A stretch of DNA of 64,000 bases. Source: Sphingobium herbicidovorans. GTDB lineage: Bacteria > Pseudomonadota > Alphaproteobacteria > Sphingomonadales > Sphingomonadaceae. The stretch spans positions 2,289,501 to 2,353,500 of the forward strand of contig NZ_CP020538.1 of NCBI RefSeq assembly GCF_002080435.1. Reading direction: 5' to 3'. The notes beneath the pieces are model-generated. The model made no database searches, was not told the DNA's origin, and saw only the letters and a program-made list of their open reading frames with translations. Shown here piece after piece: positions 52,256 to 61,033 of this stretch. Both the position numbers and the translations under genes were made by a program. The first letter of the stretch is position 1. Each line of letters begins with the position of its first letter.

Positions 52256-52669
52256 ATGACGGCGCCCGCATTTCGCCTGACGCTTTTTTTTGTCATCGAT
52301 CCCGAAGGAAAAGTGAAGGGGCAATTTGAGACCGGTGATGGGTGTGCGTTGAAATTATCCTATCGTATCATTGAGCCGGTCCGCTGGTTTGGTCTGCACC
52401 TTCCGGCTGGATCTTTCGACCTGAAAGGGAAAAGCATTATCGGCGTGATATGCAAGTCCCAGGCGGAGCATGCAATCACTAGTCGGCTGTGTCTCCGTTC
52501 CGGGTTTGAGGGCGGTTTTGAAGACAGCTTCCTGCCCAAGCATCTTGTTTCCTACGGAGAATCCAGTACGCATATTGATCTGATTCAGGTCGAAAAAAGC
52601 GATAATCTTAGCAAGCGCGCATTATGGCGTGAACTGATCTTGTTCTCCCTCGTACAGACACCGAGATGA
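52256..52669 (+). CDS. Unknown protein of the glycan locus
   Basis: I do not recognise this 137-residue protein. It has no signal peptide or membrane helix. Beta-rich segments (FRLTLFFVIDPEGKVKGQFE, ALKLSYRIIEPVRWFGLHLP) and a C-terminal helical part (LSKRALWRELILFSLVQTP) suggest a small globular protein. It is preceded by AAAGGGGG and followed 48 nt later by the broken glycosyltransferase gene on the same strand, so it is likely part of that operon. Confidence 0.65.
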   Translation: MTAPAFRLTLFFVIDPEGKVKGQFETGDGCALKLSYRIIEPVRWFGLHLPAGSFDLKGKSIIGVICKSQAEHAITSRLCLRSGFEGGFEDSFLPKHLVSYGESSTHIDLIQVEKSDNLSKRALWRELILFSLVQTPR

Positions 52670-53574
52670 CTGTTCAGGAACTAAAATTCTTCGTTGTCTG
52701 ATGTTCGGGGAATTGCCATGGAACTGACTCTAGTCATACCGGTGTGGAATGACCCCGACGGATTAAAGCGTCTTTTAATGCAGGTGCAGGATTTTAGCAC
52801 GTTTTCAGAGATCGTCATCTGTGACGACGCCTCTGATGAGCCCATTTCATTGGAATCCGGGGAGCTTTCTTCGGCGTTCCTTGCCCGCATAACCTATTTG
52901 CGCTGCGAGCATCAGCGGGGAGCAGGGCATGCGCGCAATCTAGGGCTGCAACGGGTCTCGACAAAGCCATCTGATATTCTTCGACTCCGACGATTTGTTC
53001 GAAGACGGGTTTCTGGCAATCGTTGAGGCGCTGCGGGGTCGCGAAAGCGCAGACGATTTCGACTTCTGCATCTTTCGCCATCACGACACCCGCGTGTTGG
53101 CAACCGGCGGCGAAGGCAGCTATCCGAAGGAAGAGGGCTTGTGGAAAGCAGTGGGAGCGCAAGAAATACCCGCTGTTCTTACGCAGGACCAGGCCGCAAA
53201 ACTCTGCAGCCTTGCTGCCTATCCCTGGAACAAGATTTATCGAACCGATTTCTTGAGAGCGAACGATATACGCTGCACCGAATTGCCGGTGCATAATGAT
53301 CTGGAATTGCACTGGACCAGCTTCCTGGCAGCGAGCACGATCCTGTGCACCAGCACAATCGGCGCTACGCATTTCGTCATGGAGGACGGCACGCGGCTGA
53401 CGAACAGAAGAGACGAGGATCGCCTCAGAGTCTTTGAAGCGTTTGACGCCGTTCAGGCTCGCATGAGCCAGATAGATCCGTACCGGCGGATCAGCTTTCT
53501 GGAGCCTTTCATGTCGTTTGCCCGTAATCTGATGACTTGGATCCGTGATGACCTGCCCCCCGCTGGTCCCGCGG

Positions 53575-54474
53575 TCATAACGAGAGTCCACCGGTTTGAT
53601 ATTCGTGCTGTCCCACCGGCACAAGCGCGCCGGGTGGGACGCTTCCATTTTGCAGGAACGCCCGGCGCGCTTGTGCCGGTGTTCGGTTCCCCAGGGATGA
53701 GTGCGGTCTGACGTTGTTATAGTCATAGCGCCAGACAGCCAGCTTGCGGCGGGCGTCGGCAAGGCTGTCGAACAGTTCCTCATTCAAGAGCTCGTCGCGC
53801 AGCGACCCATTGAACGATTCAATGAACGCATTCTGCTGCGGCTTGCCGGGATCGATGTAGTGCCACTCGACCCGGTTCTCGCTCGCCCATTTCAGGATCG
53901 CCCGGCTGGTGAACTCGGTCCCGTTGTCGCTGACGATGCAAGTCGGTTTGCCATATAGCCGCACCAGCGTGTCCAGCTCGCGCGCCACCCGCACGCCGGA
54001 GATGCTGGTGTCACCTACGAGGCAGAGGTTTTCGCGACAGAAGTCATCGTTGATCGCCAAGATGCGCAGCCGGCGGGAGGCGCCGAACGTATCGGCCACG
54101 AAGTCCATCGACCAGCGGGCGTTCGGCCGCAGCGGGACCGGCATCGGCGTTCGACTGCCGCGAGCCCGCTTGCGCCCGCGCCGGCGGCGGACCGACAGAC
54201 CCTCCTCCCGGTACAGCCGGTAGAGCTTCTTGTGGTTCATGATGTGCCCCTTGCGTTCGAGCATCACGCCGACGCGCCGGTAACCGAACCGGCGACGCGC
54301 AGCGGCGATCTCGCGCATCTCCTCGCGGATCTCGGCGTGGTCGGGCGGACGTTCTCGCCGGACCGTCTTGGGATCGACGCCAACCAGCCCGCAAGCCCGG
54401 CGCTGCGAGACCTCGTAGTCCCGCATCACGCCGAGCGCTGCGTCCCGTCGCTGGCCTGGCGTCGTCAGACTTTT
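53575..54474 (-). CDS. IS3-family transposase OrfB (catalytic part)
   Basis: This is the DDE recombinase part of the IS3-type transposase. It contains an HTH_21-like region ([40 protein letters not shown]) and the rve catalytic core: [11 protein letters not shown] (first Asp), [10 protein letters not shown] (second Asp) and [14 protein letters not shown] (Glu), with TPAQAR near the end. It is read by -1 frameshifting from orfA at GGGAAAAG (54470-54477). The frame is open upstream to 54648 without coding meaning. Confidence 0.92.
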   Translation of the reverse strand, partial: KSLTTPGQRRDAALGVMRDYEVSQRRACGLVGVDPKTVRRERPPDHAEIREEMREIAAARRRFGYRRVGVMLERKGHIMNHKKLYRLYREEGLSVRRRRGRKRARGSRTPMPVPLRPNARWSMDFVADTFGASRRLRILAINDDFCRENLCLVGDTSISGVRVARELDTLVRLYGKPTCIVSDNGTEFTSRAILKWASENRVEWHYIDPGKPQQNAFIESFNGSLRDELLNEELFDSLADARRKLAVWRYDYNNVRPHSSLGNRTPAQARRAFLQNGSVPPGALVPVGQHEYQTGGLSL

Positions 54475-54728
54475 CCCAACAGGTCCTTCAGGATCGCGTT
54501 GTCCAGCACGCTCTCGGCGAGCAACCGCTTGAGCTTCGCGTTCTCGTCCTCCAGCTGGCGCAGCCGCCGTGCATCGGACACCTCCAGGCCGCCGTACTTG
54601 GCCTTCAGCTTGTAGAATGTCGCCGGGCTCAGCCCATGCTTGCGGCAAACCTCCGCCGTGGGGAGCCCGGCCTCCTGCTCCTTGATCATGCCGATGATCT
54701 GCTCCTCGGTGAAACGGCTCTTCCTCAT
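54465..54728 (-). CDS. IS3-family transposase OrfA
   Basis: An 87-residue DNA-binding protein with the HTH_8/transposase-8 pattern: [40 protein letters not shown], then a leucine-zipper-like helix ([20 protein letters not shown]). It ends LKDLLGKV at the slippery GGGAAAAG, from which OrfAB can be produced by -1 frameshift. Confidence 0.93.
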   Translation of the reverse strand: MRKSRFTEEQIIGMIKEQEAGLPTAEVCRKHGLSPATFYKLKAKYGGLEVSDARRLRQLEDENAKLKRLLAESVLDNAILKDLLGKV

Positions 54729-54949
54729 TCGTCTGCTCCTTCGTTGGGGCAGACTCTACATCAAATCGAGGGAGCCAGCGGGGGGCAGGTCAGTGACAAT
54801 ATGGATGCCGAACATCATGACGATTTAGTCAATCGTGCTCGGCGCTTTTTCCTCACTAATCTGGATACCGATCTCATGACAATTCTCGCCTATCGCAATC
54901 CAGCGCTGGCGGGGAGTATCAACAATATTATCATTCAGGGTAGAATGTG

Positions 54950-56104
54950 ATGGGCATCTCCTTCATCATCACGACCTATAATGTTGCTCCCTATGTGCGC
55001 CAATGCCTGGATAGCCTGGCGGCCTGTGCAAGGCCCGGCGATCAGGTCATATTGGTGGATGACGGCTCCACTGACGAGACTGCCGATCGGGTTCAGGAAT
55101 TCTTTCGGGAAGGCGGCTTTCCTGAAGCTGTGCAGTGGACGCCGGTTTGGCTGGGCACCAACACATATGGCGGGGTTGGCATCGCGGGTAACATCGGCCT
55201 GGATCATGCCGAACGCGACACGGTGTTTTTCATCGACGGAGATGACTATCTGATCCCCGACGCGTTCGACCGCGCGAGGCGCGACTACGATCGTGATCGA
55301 TCCGATATCTTCCTGACCAACTATGATGAGTTCGACGAAAAAAATCAGTCATTGAAGCGGCCCGCCGACAGCCACAGATGGCCCACACTCGAAAGTTCGT
55401 CACCAGGGGAACCTAGACGGATCGCGGCGCTCGCAATGATAGCGGTGCCATGGCGCAAATTCTATCGACGCTCGATGCTCGTTGACAAAAAAATTCGCTT
55501 TCCTGAAGGCGATTTCTTCTTTGAAGATAATCCGTTCCACTGGGATGTATGCCTGGCGGCGCAAAGCATTGGCTTTTCCAATCACATTGTCTGCCATCAC
55601 CGCATCAACCGGCCCGGCCAGACCATGGCATCGACCGGCATTGAGCTGACGGCCTTTTTTCGTCATTTCGAAACGATATGGAATGCCATTCCAACGTCCC
55701 AGACGGAATATCAATTGCAGGCTGTCCGGTGGCTCATCGGTAATATGTCATGGCAACTTTCCCGCCTGCATCCCGAAGCGCTGAACATGTACGTAACAGC
55801 GGCGTCTGAAGCATTGGAGAAGATCAATCCTTCCATCTGGATGCATAATGCTTTGCAATCACTGCGCGGTTCAAACGCGTGGCGTTATGCAAACAGAATT
55901 CGAAGTGGTAAGGAATGGGACGTTATCGAGGCGCTTCATACTTCGCGGTCCGTCCGGCTACAGGAGGAGTTGAGTGACAGACTGAACGCATTGGAAAAGA
56001 ATACGAAAGTTCAAAATGCGCATATTAAAACCATCCGAGAGACAATACAGGCACGGAAAAGCGCTGACGAATACCAATCAATACGATCTATCTTCAACAA
56101 GTGA
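54950..56104 (+). CDS. Family 2 glycosyltransferase with C-terminal coiled coil
   Basis: This GT2 enzyme of 384 residues has the nucleotide-binding start MGISFIITTYNVAPYVRQCL, LVDDGSTDETADRV, and the metal motif FFIDGDDYLIPDA. The acceptor half contains AVPWRKFYRRSML and FFFEDNPFHWDVCLAAQSI. The C-terminal ~60 residues (RLQEELSDRLNALEKNTKVQ) look like a coiled coil. ATG 54950 overlaps the stop of the broken glycosyltransferase (TGATG), so the two were translationally coupled. The acceptor is unknown. Confidence 0.88.
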   Translation: MGISFIITTYNVAPYVRQCLDSLAACARPGDQVILVDDGSTDETADRVQEFFREGGFPEAVQWTPVWLGTNTYGGVGIAGNIGLDHAERDTVFFIDGDDYLIPDAFDRARRDYDRDRSDIFLTNYDEFDEKNQSLKRPADSHRWPTLESSSPGEPRRIAALAMIAVPWRKFYRRSMLVDKKIRFPEGDFFFEDNPFHWDVCLAAQSIGFSNHIVCHHRINRPGQTMASTGIELTAFFRHFETIWNAIPTSQTEYQLQAVRWLIGNMSWQLSRLHPEALNMYVTAASEALEKINPSIWMHNALQSLRGSNAWRYANRIRSGKEWDVIEALHTSRSVRLQEELSDRLNALEKNTKVQNAHIKTIRETIQARKSADEYQSIRSIFNK

Positions 56105-56210
56105 AATTTCATATAGATCTCATCACCTATATCATTTACACGATATAATGATACATGAAATAATGGAATAAATATCCTATAATATATAGGTCAGGCGCGA
56201 TGATATAAAT

Positions 56211-57047
56211 TTATAAATCTATCCATTCAATATCGCCAGTTTTCTTTAATAAGTCGACGTGATTGTCGTATAGTTCTGCAAGATCTCTTCGTTCATCTTC
56301 GCTCCAAGGGTCAAAAGAAGACCATCGCTCACCTTTCGGGAATTTTTTCACAGACTGAGACACATCTCTCCGTGCTACTTCTCGCTCTGAGCTTATTGCA
56401 AGCAACGCTTGAACAGCTTGATGTGAGAAACCTTCTCGTTCCAAATTATCTGGGACAGCAAAATTCTGCCGCTTGATACCAGTTACGGTGGATAGAAGTT
56501 TGGCTTCGTTGCCTCTAACGTCTTCATGCTTGTAGATGTAAATTTTACTGCCGGGAACCACTCTCCTGATTCTATCCACGACATTAACCCAATTCAACTG
56601 ATGCCGGTCGGAGATATAAAAATTTCTGAAGCTTTTGAATTTTGTGGATTTCAGCGCCTCGCAATAAAGAGAGGGCACATATCCAGCGTAATTTCTTATT
56701 CCAAAGTATATATCTGGACATTGGAATTCGAAAAATTCGCATATAGTGGCTAATCTATTAGATACTTCTGGATAAATCCCACTTGGACTCAGTGCATGTT
56801 GAACGAGACCCGGAATATTCTCATCAAAAACAAAGTTTAAGTTATACTCTGGATATACGGGACGAATAGTATGTCCGCGGTATAATAGTGGCCTAGTATA
56901 TTTTTCGCGGAAAGCGTCGAGGGGGAGATAGCTTAATCCGTGCTCCGACAATATGGAAGATGACAATTCCAAAATTCTCTGAAGAAATGTTGTGCCCGTT
57001 TTATGTGCGCCGAGCCAAACTATCGAACGCATATTAAATCTGTCCAC
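56211..57047 (-). CDS. Sulfotransferase-like protein
   Basis: The 278-residue protein has the 5'-phosphosulfate-binding P-loop of PAPS sulfotransferases at its start (GAHKTGTTFLQRILELSSS, residues about 13-31), and the later YFGIRNYAGYVPSLYCEALK is consistent with the 3'-phosphate-binding Arg/Ser region. It would add sulfate to a sugar hydroxyl. The GTG start 57047 lies 9 nt after AAAGGGGA at the end of the preceding gene; ATG 57032 is possible. The gene is AT-rich (clearly below its flagellar neighbours), indicating separate acquisition. It is last in the minus-strand glycan operon. Confidence 0.75.
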   Translation of the reverse strand: MDRFNMRSIVWLGAHKTGTTFLQRILELSSSILSEHGLSYLPLDAFREKYTRPLLYRGHTIRPVYPEYNLNFVFDENIPGLVQHALSPSGIYPEVSNRLATICEFFEFQCPDIYFGIRNYAGYVPSLYCEALKSTKFKSFRNFYISDRHQLNWVNVVDRIRRVVPGSKIYIYKHEDVRGNEAKLLSTVTGIKRQNFAVPDNLEREGFSHQAVQALLAISSEREVARRDVSQSVKKFPKGERWSSFDPWSEDERRDLAELYDNHVDLLKKTGDIEWIDL

Positions 57048-57052
57048 AGGTA

Positions 57053-57877
57053 CTATTCCCCTTTAAGAGATATGTGAGGAAAATACTTCTTCACCTCATC
57101 AAATTCAGTATAATCCTTTCCTTTATTTATTCTATCTTTGTCTTTCTGTGACATGTCACTATGCTCATGTATATTTACAATATACGCAGGGTAACGTGAA
57201 TCCAGAATAACAGGAGATTTTCTATCGACCTTTTTATGGTCGCCAACACTATAAATAGTACGAACGGAATTTGTATGGCCGTCGCTATTGCTCGATGAAA
57301 CGAGCGCAAGTCCAAGTCCTATCATAGGATTAAATTGAAGCTGGTAACCCTTCAGTCGCCCATTGGAGTAAAATCCACGGTAGCCTCTGGAAAATGAGAG
57401 GCAGAATCCGTCAAAATTTCTGTTGATATACGGAGACATTTGATGAAGAAAGTCTTGAGATAGTGCGTCATCATCATCTAATCTCACTGTAGCATATACA
57501 CTGGGTCGTTCTGAAGCAGACAAAATCTCCTCTAATAAATAATTTTCCATTGCTTTGATATAATCTTCTTCGATATCTACATCAATTATACGAAAATGAT
57601 CTTGATGGCATAAATTATAAAGGAATTCCTTATGGATGCTGGGCATTGATGAAGATGTAAATATCATAACCTTCACGTCAATATCGTCAGGCTTGTTATC
57701 GATCATGTTTTTTAATGATGGGAGAGTGTGCGTGGAGAATAAATTCTCTCTTTCTTTCATGCGCTCTTTGCTAAACAAGTGATTTTCATAATCTACAAAA
57801 TCAGACCTGCTAACTATCCATGCCTTATTAACCTTGGATATAATACTATAACGAATTATGATATAAACCATCTTCAT
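57053..57877 (-). CDS. Putative rhamnosyltransferase
   Basis: The 274-residue protein resembles the putative rhamnosyl transferase family: start MVYIIIRYSIISKVNKAW, SKERMKERENLFSTHTLPSL, VKVMIFTSSSMPSIHKEFLY, and the acidic metal motif YATVRLDDDDALSQDFLHQM (about residue 135). It is very AT-rich, similar to the sulfotransferase gene that starts 5 nt after its stop. There is no membrane helix. The donor and acceptor are not known. Confidence 0.7.
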   Translation of the reverse strand: MKMVYIIIRYSIISKVNKAWIVSRSDFVDYENHLFSKERMKERENLFSTHTLPSLKNMIDNKPDDIDVKVMIFTSSSMPSIHKEFLYNLCHQDHFRIIDVDIEEDYIKAMENYLLEEILSASERPSVYATVRLDDDDALSQDFLHQMSPYINRNFDGFCLSFSRGYRGFYSNGRLKGYQLQFNPMIGLGLALVSSSNSDGHTNSVRTIYSVGDHKKVDRKSPVILDSRYPAYIVNIHEHSDMSQKDKDRINKGKDYTEFDEVKKYFPHISLKGE

Positions 57878-57907
57878 GGTGAAACGCCTTTGCGTTGAGA
57901 ATATATT

Positions 57908-59104
57908 TTAAATAATATCATCGGCTAGCATCGCTGCTCCGATAGCTGCCTTCATACTTGAAAGCTCTTTGAGCATAAGATTATTGGAAACTCGTTGTGT
58001 CAAACGGCTTTTTTCCGGGTAAACGCGGAAAGACGAGAAATAAGCGCTAAATACGCCCTCGGCGGGGCGAAGCTTATATCCGCTGAACTCATCCAACGCG
58101 GTGATATACTTGCCTTTAGCGTTGACAGAGCGAAAGCATGCCCACTCTTCTTTCGCAAAAGAGGGTTCAATGTGCCAAGTGGAATCCTTCTCAAATTGCG
58201 GGGAGCCGTCATCTGGTTCAAGGCGGACCACGTTGTTTTTGTGCCTGATATATTTGTCGCCCGCCTCATTCATGAGGCGATATGCGCCATCCTTTTCGAC
58301 CAGGCGGATAAGGCCGGTCCCGAGGACAACGTAATGGCCGTTAACACTGCGTCCGAAATCGCGCCGGACTGCGGAAGGCTTCACGGCCTCTAGGGCGATC
58401 TTTTCCAGGGCAAATACGACGCCGCCCGGAGAGGCGTTGAAGGTTTTTACGCCGCGCTTGAGCGCCAGCGCTGCCGTTCGCTCATGCAGATGATACATGT
58501 GGGAAGGGTGCGCGGCCGCATAATTCTTTTCGTTCCCAAAAATATGCGTGCTGGGAAAGCTGGCGAGTGCCCCATCCAAGCCTAGAACGTAAATCTCTTT
58601 AAAGCCTAAATAGCTTGCGAATGGAATGGCTAGATCCGTTATGACAGATCCTGCAAAGTTGACTGTCCGCAGCCTGTCATCGAATTCGTCGATCTTCCAA
58701 ACATCCCGAGTGAGGCCATTGCCATAGTCAACATAATCAATGTCGTGATATATATTGAGCGATGATATCTTGTCAGCACGGCGTTCAGCAATCTGTTTTA
58801 CAGTTATAACCTTTATTTGTGTTCTAAGCCAGTTTTCGTAATCAAAACGTCGGTTGTCTACCACGCAAATCACATCCGGGACGAAATTCGTCCGCAAAAT
58901 ATTATTGGTGCCGATTACGAACTCGTCCTTCAGAAACTCAGGATCCACCTTTGCCAGGCTAGGGCCGAGACCGAGGATAAAGCATCGTTCATTCTTCATA
59001 ATCTTTTTTGAGATTCGGCCATCAAGACCAAAACGGCGAACGCGCAATTCACGAGGATCACTGTAGCTGGGAAACACCAAATCTTCCTTGCTGGAATGGC
59101 TCAT
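57908..59104 (-). CDS. DUF115/GT42-like glycosyltransferase with C-terminal AbfB-type beta-trefoil
   Basis: Residues about 40-240 have the DUF115/GT42-like pattern: CFILGLGPSLAKVDPEFL (41-58), EFVIGTNNILRT, AGSVITDLAIPFASYLGFKE (151-170), IYVLGLDGALASF and HPSHMYHLHERTAAL. Residues about 255-365 carry an AbfB-like beta-trefoil (CBM42-type): DKYIRHKNNVVRLEPDDGS (283-301), then FRSVNAKGKYITALDEF, as in arabinofuranosidase B domains that bind furanosides. The ATG at 59104 overlaps the stop of the CMP-sugar synthetase gene (TGATG). The combination is unusual. Its position next to that gene suggests it transfers a nonulosonic acid, but this is not proven. Confidence 0.78.
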   Translation of the reverse strand: MSHSSKEDLVFPSYSDPRELRVRRFGLDGRISKKIMKNERCFILGLGPSLAKVDPEFLKDEFVIGTNNILRTNFVPDVICVVDNRRFDYENWLRTQIKVITVKQIAERRADKISSLNIYHDIDYVDYGNGLTRDVWKIDEFDDRLRTVNFAGSVITDLAIPFASYLGFKEIYVLGLDGALASFPSTHIFGNEKNYAAAHPSHMYHLHERTAALALKRGVKTFNASPGGVVFALEKIALEAVKPSAVRRDFGRSVNGHYVVLGTGLIRLVEKDGAYRLMNEAGDKYIRHKNNVVRLEPDDGSPQFEKDSTWHIEPSFAKEEWACFRSVNAKGKYITALDEFSGYKLRPAEGVFSAYFSSFRVYPEKSRLTQRVSNNLMLKELSSMKAAIGAAMLADDII

Positions 59105-59820
59105 CAAACTGACGGGGAGGGGATCGAATTATCTGTAATCCACTGCTCGGTTTTCTTCAGATCTTCAAGATGGTGAACATCAAGGCATCCTTGCGTCAGA
59201 TAGGGTCTGATGCGATTTCCCATGCAGGGCCATGGGCCTTGGCCCTCAGGATGGCATACGGCCGTTCTGCCGCGAACGACCCAAAAGCTATGGTCGAAGA
59301 AAACCGCCTGCGGCAATTCCTGGCGGTTGGCCGACGCAGGGCCGGGCACGAACGGCTGCAGGGTCCCATCATCCATGACGCGTTTGGAGCGCATGGGATG
59401 ATATTCCTGATTTTCATGGCTTGGAACGACTGCCGTCAGGTCGGGATTTGCCAGGAGGATATCGATGCAATCATCGATCATGGTTTCGCTGATTGTGCCG
59501 ACATTTGCGTGCTGGATGACAAGAACATCGACTGGAATGCCATCAGCTTCAATGATGTCCAGCGCATGACGCACAGCATCGCAGCTTTGAGCGGTGGCAG
59601 AGGCCAGATCGTCAGGTCGGCGGATTTCATTGTAGCCCATTTTCGCAGCTGTCTTGAGGATGGCGTCGTCGTCGCTGGAAATGTAATAGTCGTTGATATG
59701 GCGGCTCCGCCTAGCAGCTGCAGCGCCCCAATGCAGAAGTGGGTGGCCGTGAACCGGGAGAATGTTCTTGTTGGCGAGGGAGCTTCCCCCGCGCCCGATC
59801 ATGAGAGCGCAAATCCTCAT
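59104..59820 (-). CDS. CMP-nonulosonate (sialic-acid-like) cytidylyltransferase
   Basis: This NeuA-type enzyme activates a nonulosonic acid with CTP. The 238-residue protein has the nucleotide-binding N-terminus LMIGRGGSSLANKNILPVHG (a variant of the IPARGGSKGI motif), the middle IQHANVGTISETMIDDCIDI and the C-terminal region PQAVFFDHSFWVVRGRTAVC. ATG 59820 begins at MRICALMIGRGG; ATG 59856 is in frame. Its stop overlaps the 57908-59104 gene start. The free acid is presumably made by a NeuB such as the one at 49683, although that enzyme lies on the other side of the IS. Confidence 0.85.
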   Translation of the reverse strand: MRICALMIGRGGSSLANKNILPVHGHPLLHWGAAAARRSRHINDYYISSDDDAILKTAAKMGYNEIRRPDDLASATAQSCDAVRHALDIIEADGIPVDVLVIQHANVGTISETMIDDCIDILLANPDLTAVVPSHENQEYHPMRSKRVMDDGTLQPFVPGPASANRQELPQAVFFDHSFWVVRGRTAVCHPEGQGPWPCMGNRIRPYLTQGCLDVHHLEDLKKTEQWITDNSIPSPSV

Positions 59821-59875
59821 TTCAATAGATGTCCTCGCGTCATTTCCTAGCAGCATCGGTCGTTCAGAAGCAGCA

Positions 59876-61033
59876 TCAAAACGCCCGACTAACCGCCATC
59901 ACGGGCAGCACGGTTGATGCGATGATGCCAAAGAAGCGCTGGAACTCCGCCACAGGTGAGTTGGACACGTACAGCACGTCCCGGTCCTTCATCGCAAAAC
60001 GCTGCATCGCGAAATAGGTGGCCGGATCCTTCATGTTGATGCGGTAGATGACAGGAATGCGCCCCTGTTCGTCTTGCGCCGCGTTCATCGCGCCGCCGGG
60101 GACGGAGCGAGGGTCGGCCCAGCGGAACAGGAACACGCCCTTCGGATCGGCGCGGCGGTCCTCAAGTCCTGCTACGCGTCCCAATGCCTGTGACAGGGTG
60201 ATGCCGCGCGCCTCGAAATTGACTTCCTGATTGCGGCCGGCTGCGCCCAGCGCGGTGAAGCTGAAGGGCTGGAACACCGCTGTCACGACGTCGCCCGCCT
60301 GCAGCACGACATTCTCCCGCGGATTGGCGATGATGTCGGACAGGGGCATGCTTTCCACCTGGTTCCCGCGCGTCAACTGGATCACCATCTTGTCGACGGG
60401 CTGCTTGGTGCCGCCTGCGCGGGCGATGGCGTCCAGGAGCCTTTCTCCCCTTGGTGTTAACGGCATGAGCGAGTTGGTGGCGACTTCGCCCACGACCGTC
60501 ACCTGAGTCGATGTGTTTTGTGCAAGGCGTACGGTAACCTGCGGCATATGCGCCTTGCCCGATAGCCGCCTGACGATCTCGCGCTCGATTTCCGGCAGGG
60601 TGCGGTCCTCGACATGGATGCGGCCAGCATAGGGCACGGTGATATCGCCTGTCGGCCCAACCTGCATTTCGGGAAGGGCAGTGGTGTTCGCCACGCCAAG
60701 CGAGGTCGTGCTGCCGAGGCTTGTCCCGAACAACGCTGCGGGCGGCGCTTCCCAGATAAGTACCGACAATATGTCGCCCTTGCCGATCCGCTGCCCTGTC
60801 GGCTGTGCCTGAGGCATGTCGTCGGCAAAGCTGTTTCGAACCTCCTGCGCATGGATCTGCCGGGCTACCTGATCCGTGACATCGATGACGCGGACCCCCT
60901 GAATGGTGCCGTCGCCTTCGATCTTTGCGATGCGGCCCTTGCCGGGGCCGACCGAGGTATCGAAACCCGCGCAGCCGGAGAGCAACGCGAGCGAGGCGAC
61001 GGAGACCAGGGCATTGGCTAGATAGGATCGCAT
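59876..61033 (-). CDS. Outer-membrane polysaccharide export lipoprotein (Wza/KpsD family)
   Basis: This protein forms the outer-membrane exit channel for capsule-type polysaccharide. The 385-residue protein has a lipobox LLSGC (Cys21), the poly_export domain (IGKGDILSVLIWEAPPAAL, GPTGDITVPYAGRIHVEDRT), SLBB domains (QVTVVGEVATNSLMPL, LLDAIARAGGTKQPVDKMVI, NVVLQAGDVVTAVFQP) and a C-terminal helix (FFGIIASTVLPVMAVSRAF). It overlaps the end of the preceding gene by 16 nt. With the KpsT-like ATPase at the right edge, it suggests ABC-dependent capsule export. Confidence 0.93.
   Translation of the reverse strand: MRSYLANALVSVASLALLSGCAGFDTSVGPGKGRIAKIEGDGTIQGVRVIDVTDQVARQIHAQEVRNSFADDMPQAQPTGQRIGKGDILSVLIWEAPPAALFGTSLGSTTSLGVANTTALPEMQVGPTGDITVPYAGRIHVEDRTLPEIEREIVRRLSGKAHMPQVTVRLAQNTSTQVTVVGEVATNSLMPLTPRGERLLDAIARAGGTKQPVDKMVIQLTRGNQVESMPLSDIIANPRENVVLQAGDVVTAVFQPFSFTALGAAGRNQEVNFEARGITLSQALGRVAGLEDRRADPKGVFLFRWADPRSVPGGAMNAAQDEQGRIPVIYRINMKDPATYFAMQRFAMKDRDVLYVSNSPVAEFQRFFGIIASTVLPVMAVSRAF

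Larger units (their letters stand above)
53549..54792 (-). mobile_element. IS3-family insertion sequence (1244 bp) inside a glycosyltransferase gene
   Basis: The ends are inverted repeats TGACCTGCCCCCCGCTGG (53549-53566 and the reverse complement of 54775-54792), beginning TG and ending CA. The 4-bp direct repeat GTGA flanks the element (53545-53548 and 54793-54796). It carries two overlapping frames, orfA and orfB, on the minus strand. The 4-bp duplication fits the IS407-like group of IS3. Removing the element restores the host reading frame. Confidence 0.93.
52718..54950 (+). pseudogene. Family 2 glycosyltransferase, broken by a frameshift and by an IS3-family insertion
   Basis: The N-terminal part (MELTLVIPVWNDPDGLKRLL, EIVICDDASDEPIS, GAGHARNLGLQRVS) is a GT2 fold. 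The DSDD motif that should follow (IFFDSDDLFEDGF) is in another frame, so an indel lies near 52970-52985. The second part (52995 onward: AAYPWNKIYRTDFLRANDIR) runs to TWIRD at 53548, where the IS is inserted. After removal of the IS and one GTGA copy, the frame continues exactly: IRDNMDAEHHDDLVNRARRF to a TGA at 54950. That stop overlaps the next glycosyltransferase start (TGATG). ATG 52718 has GGGGAA upstream. Confidence 0.85.

Noticed and set aside
47780..59900. Use of the nonulosonate genes to glycosylate the flagellin at 15256
   Set aside because: The genes lie 32 kb away, near capsule export genes, and no link in sequence ties them to FliC. The capsule role is simpler, although DUF115-type proteins do include flagellin glycosylation factors.
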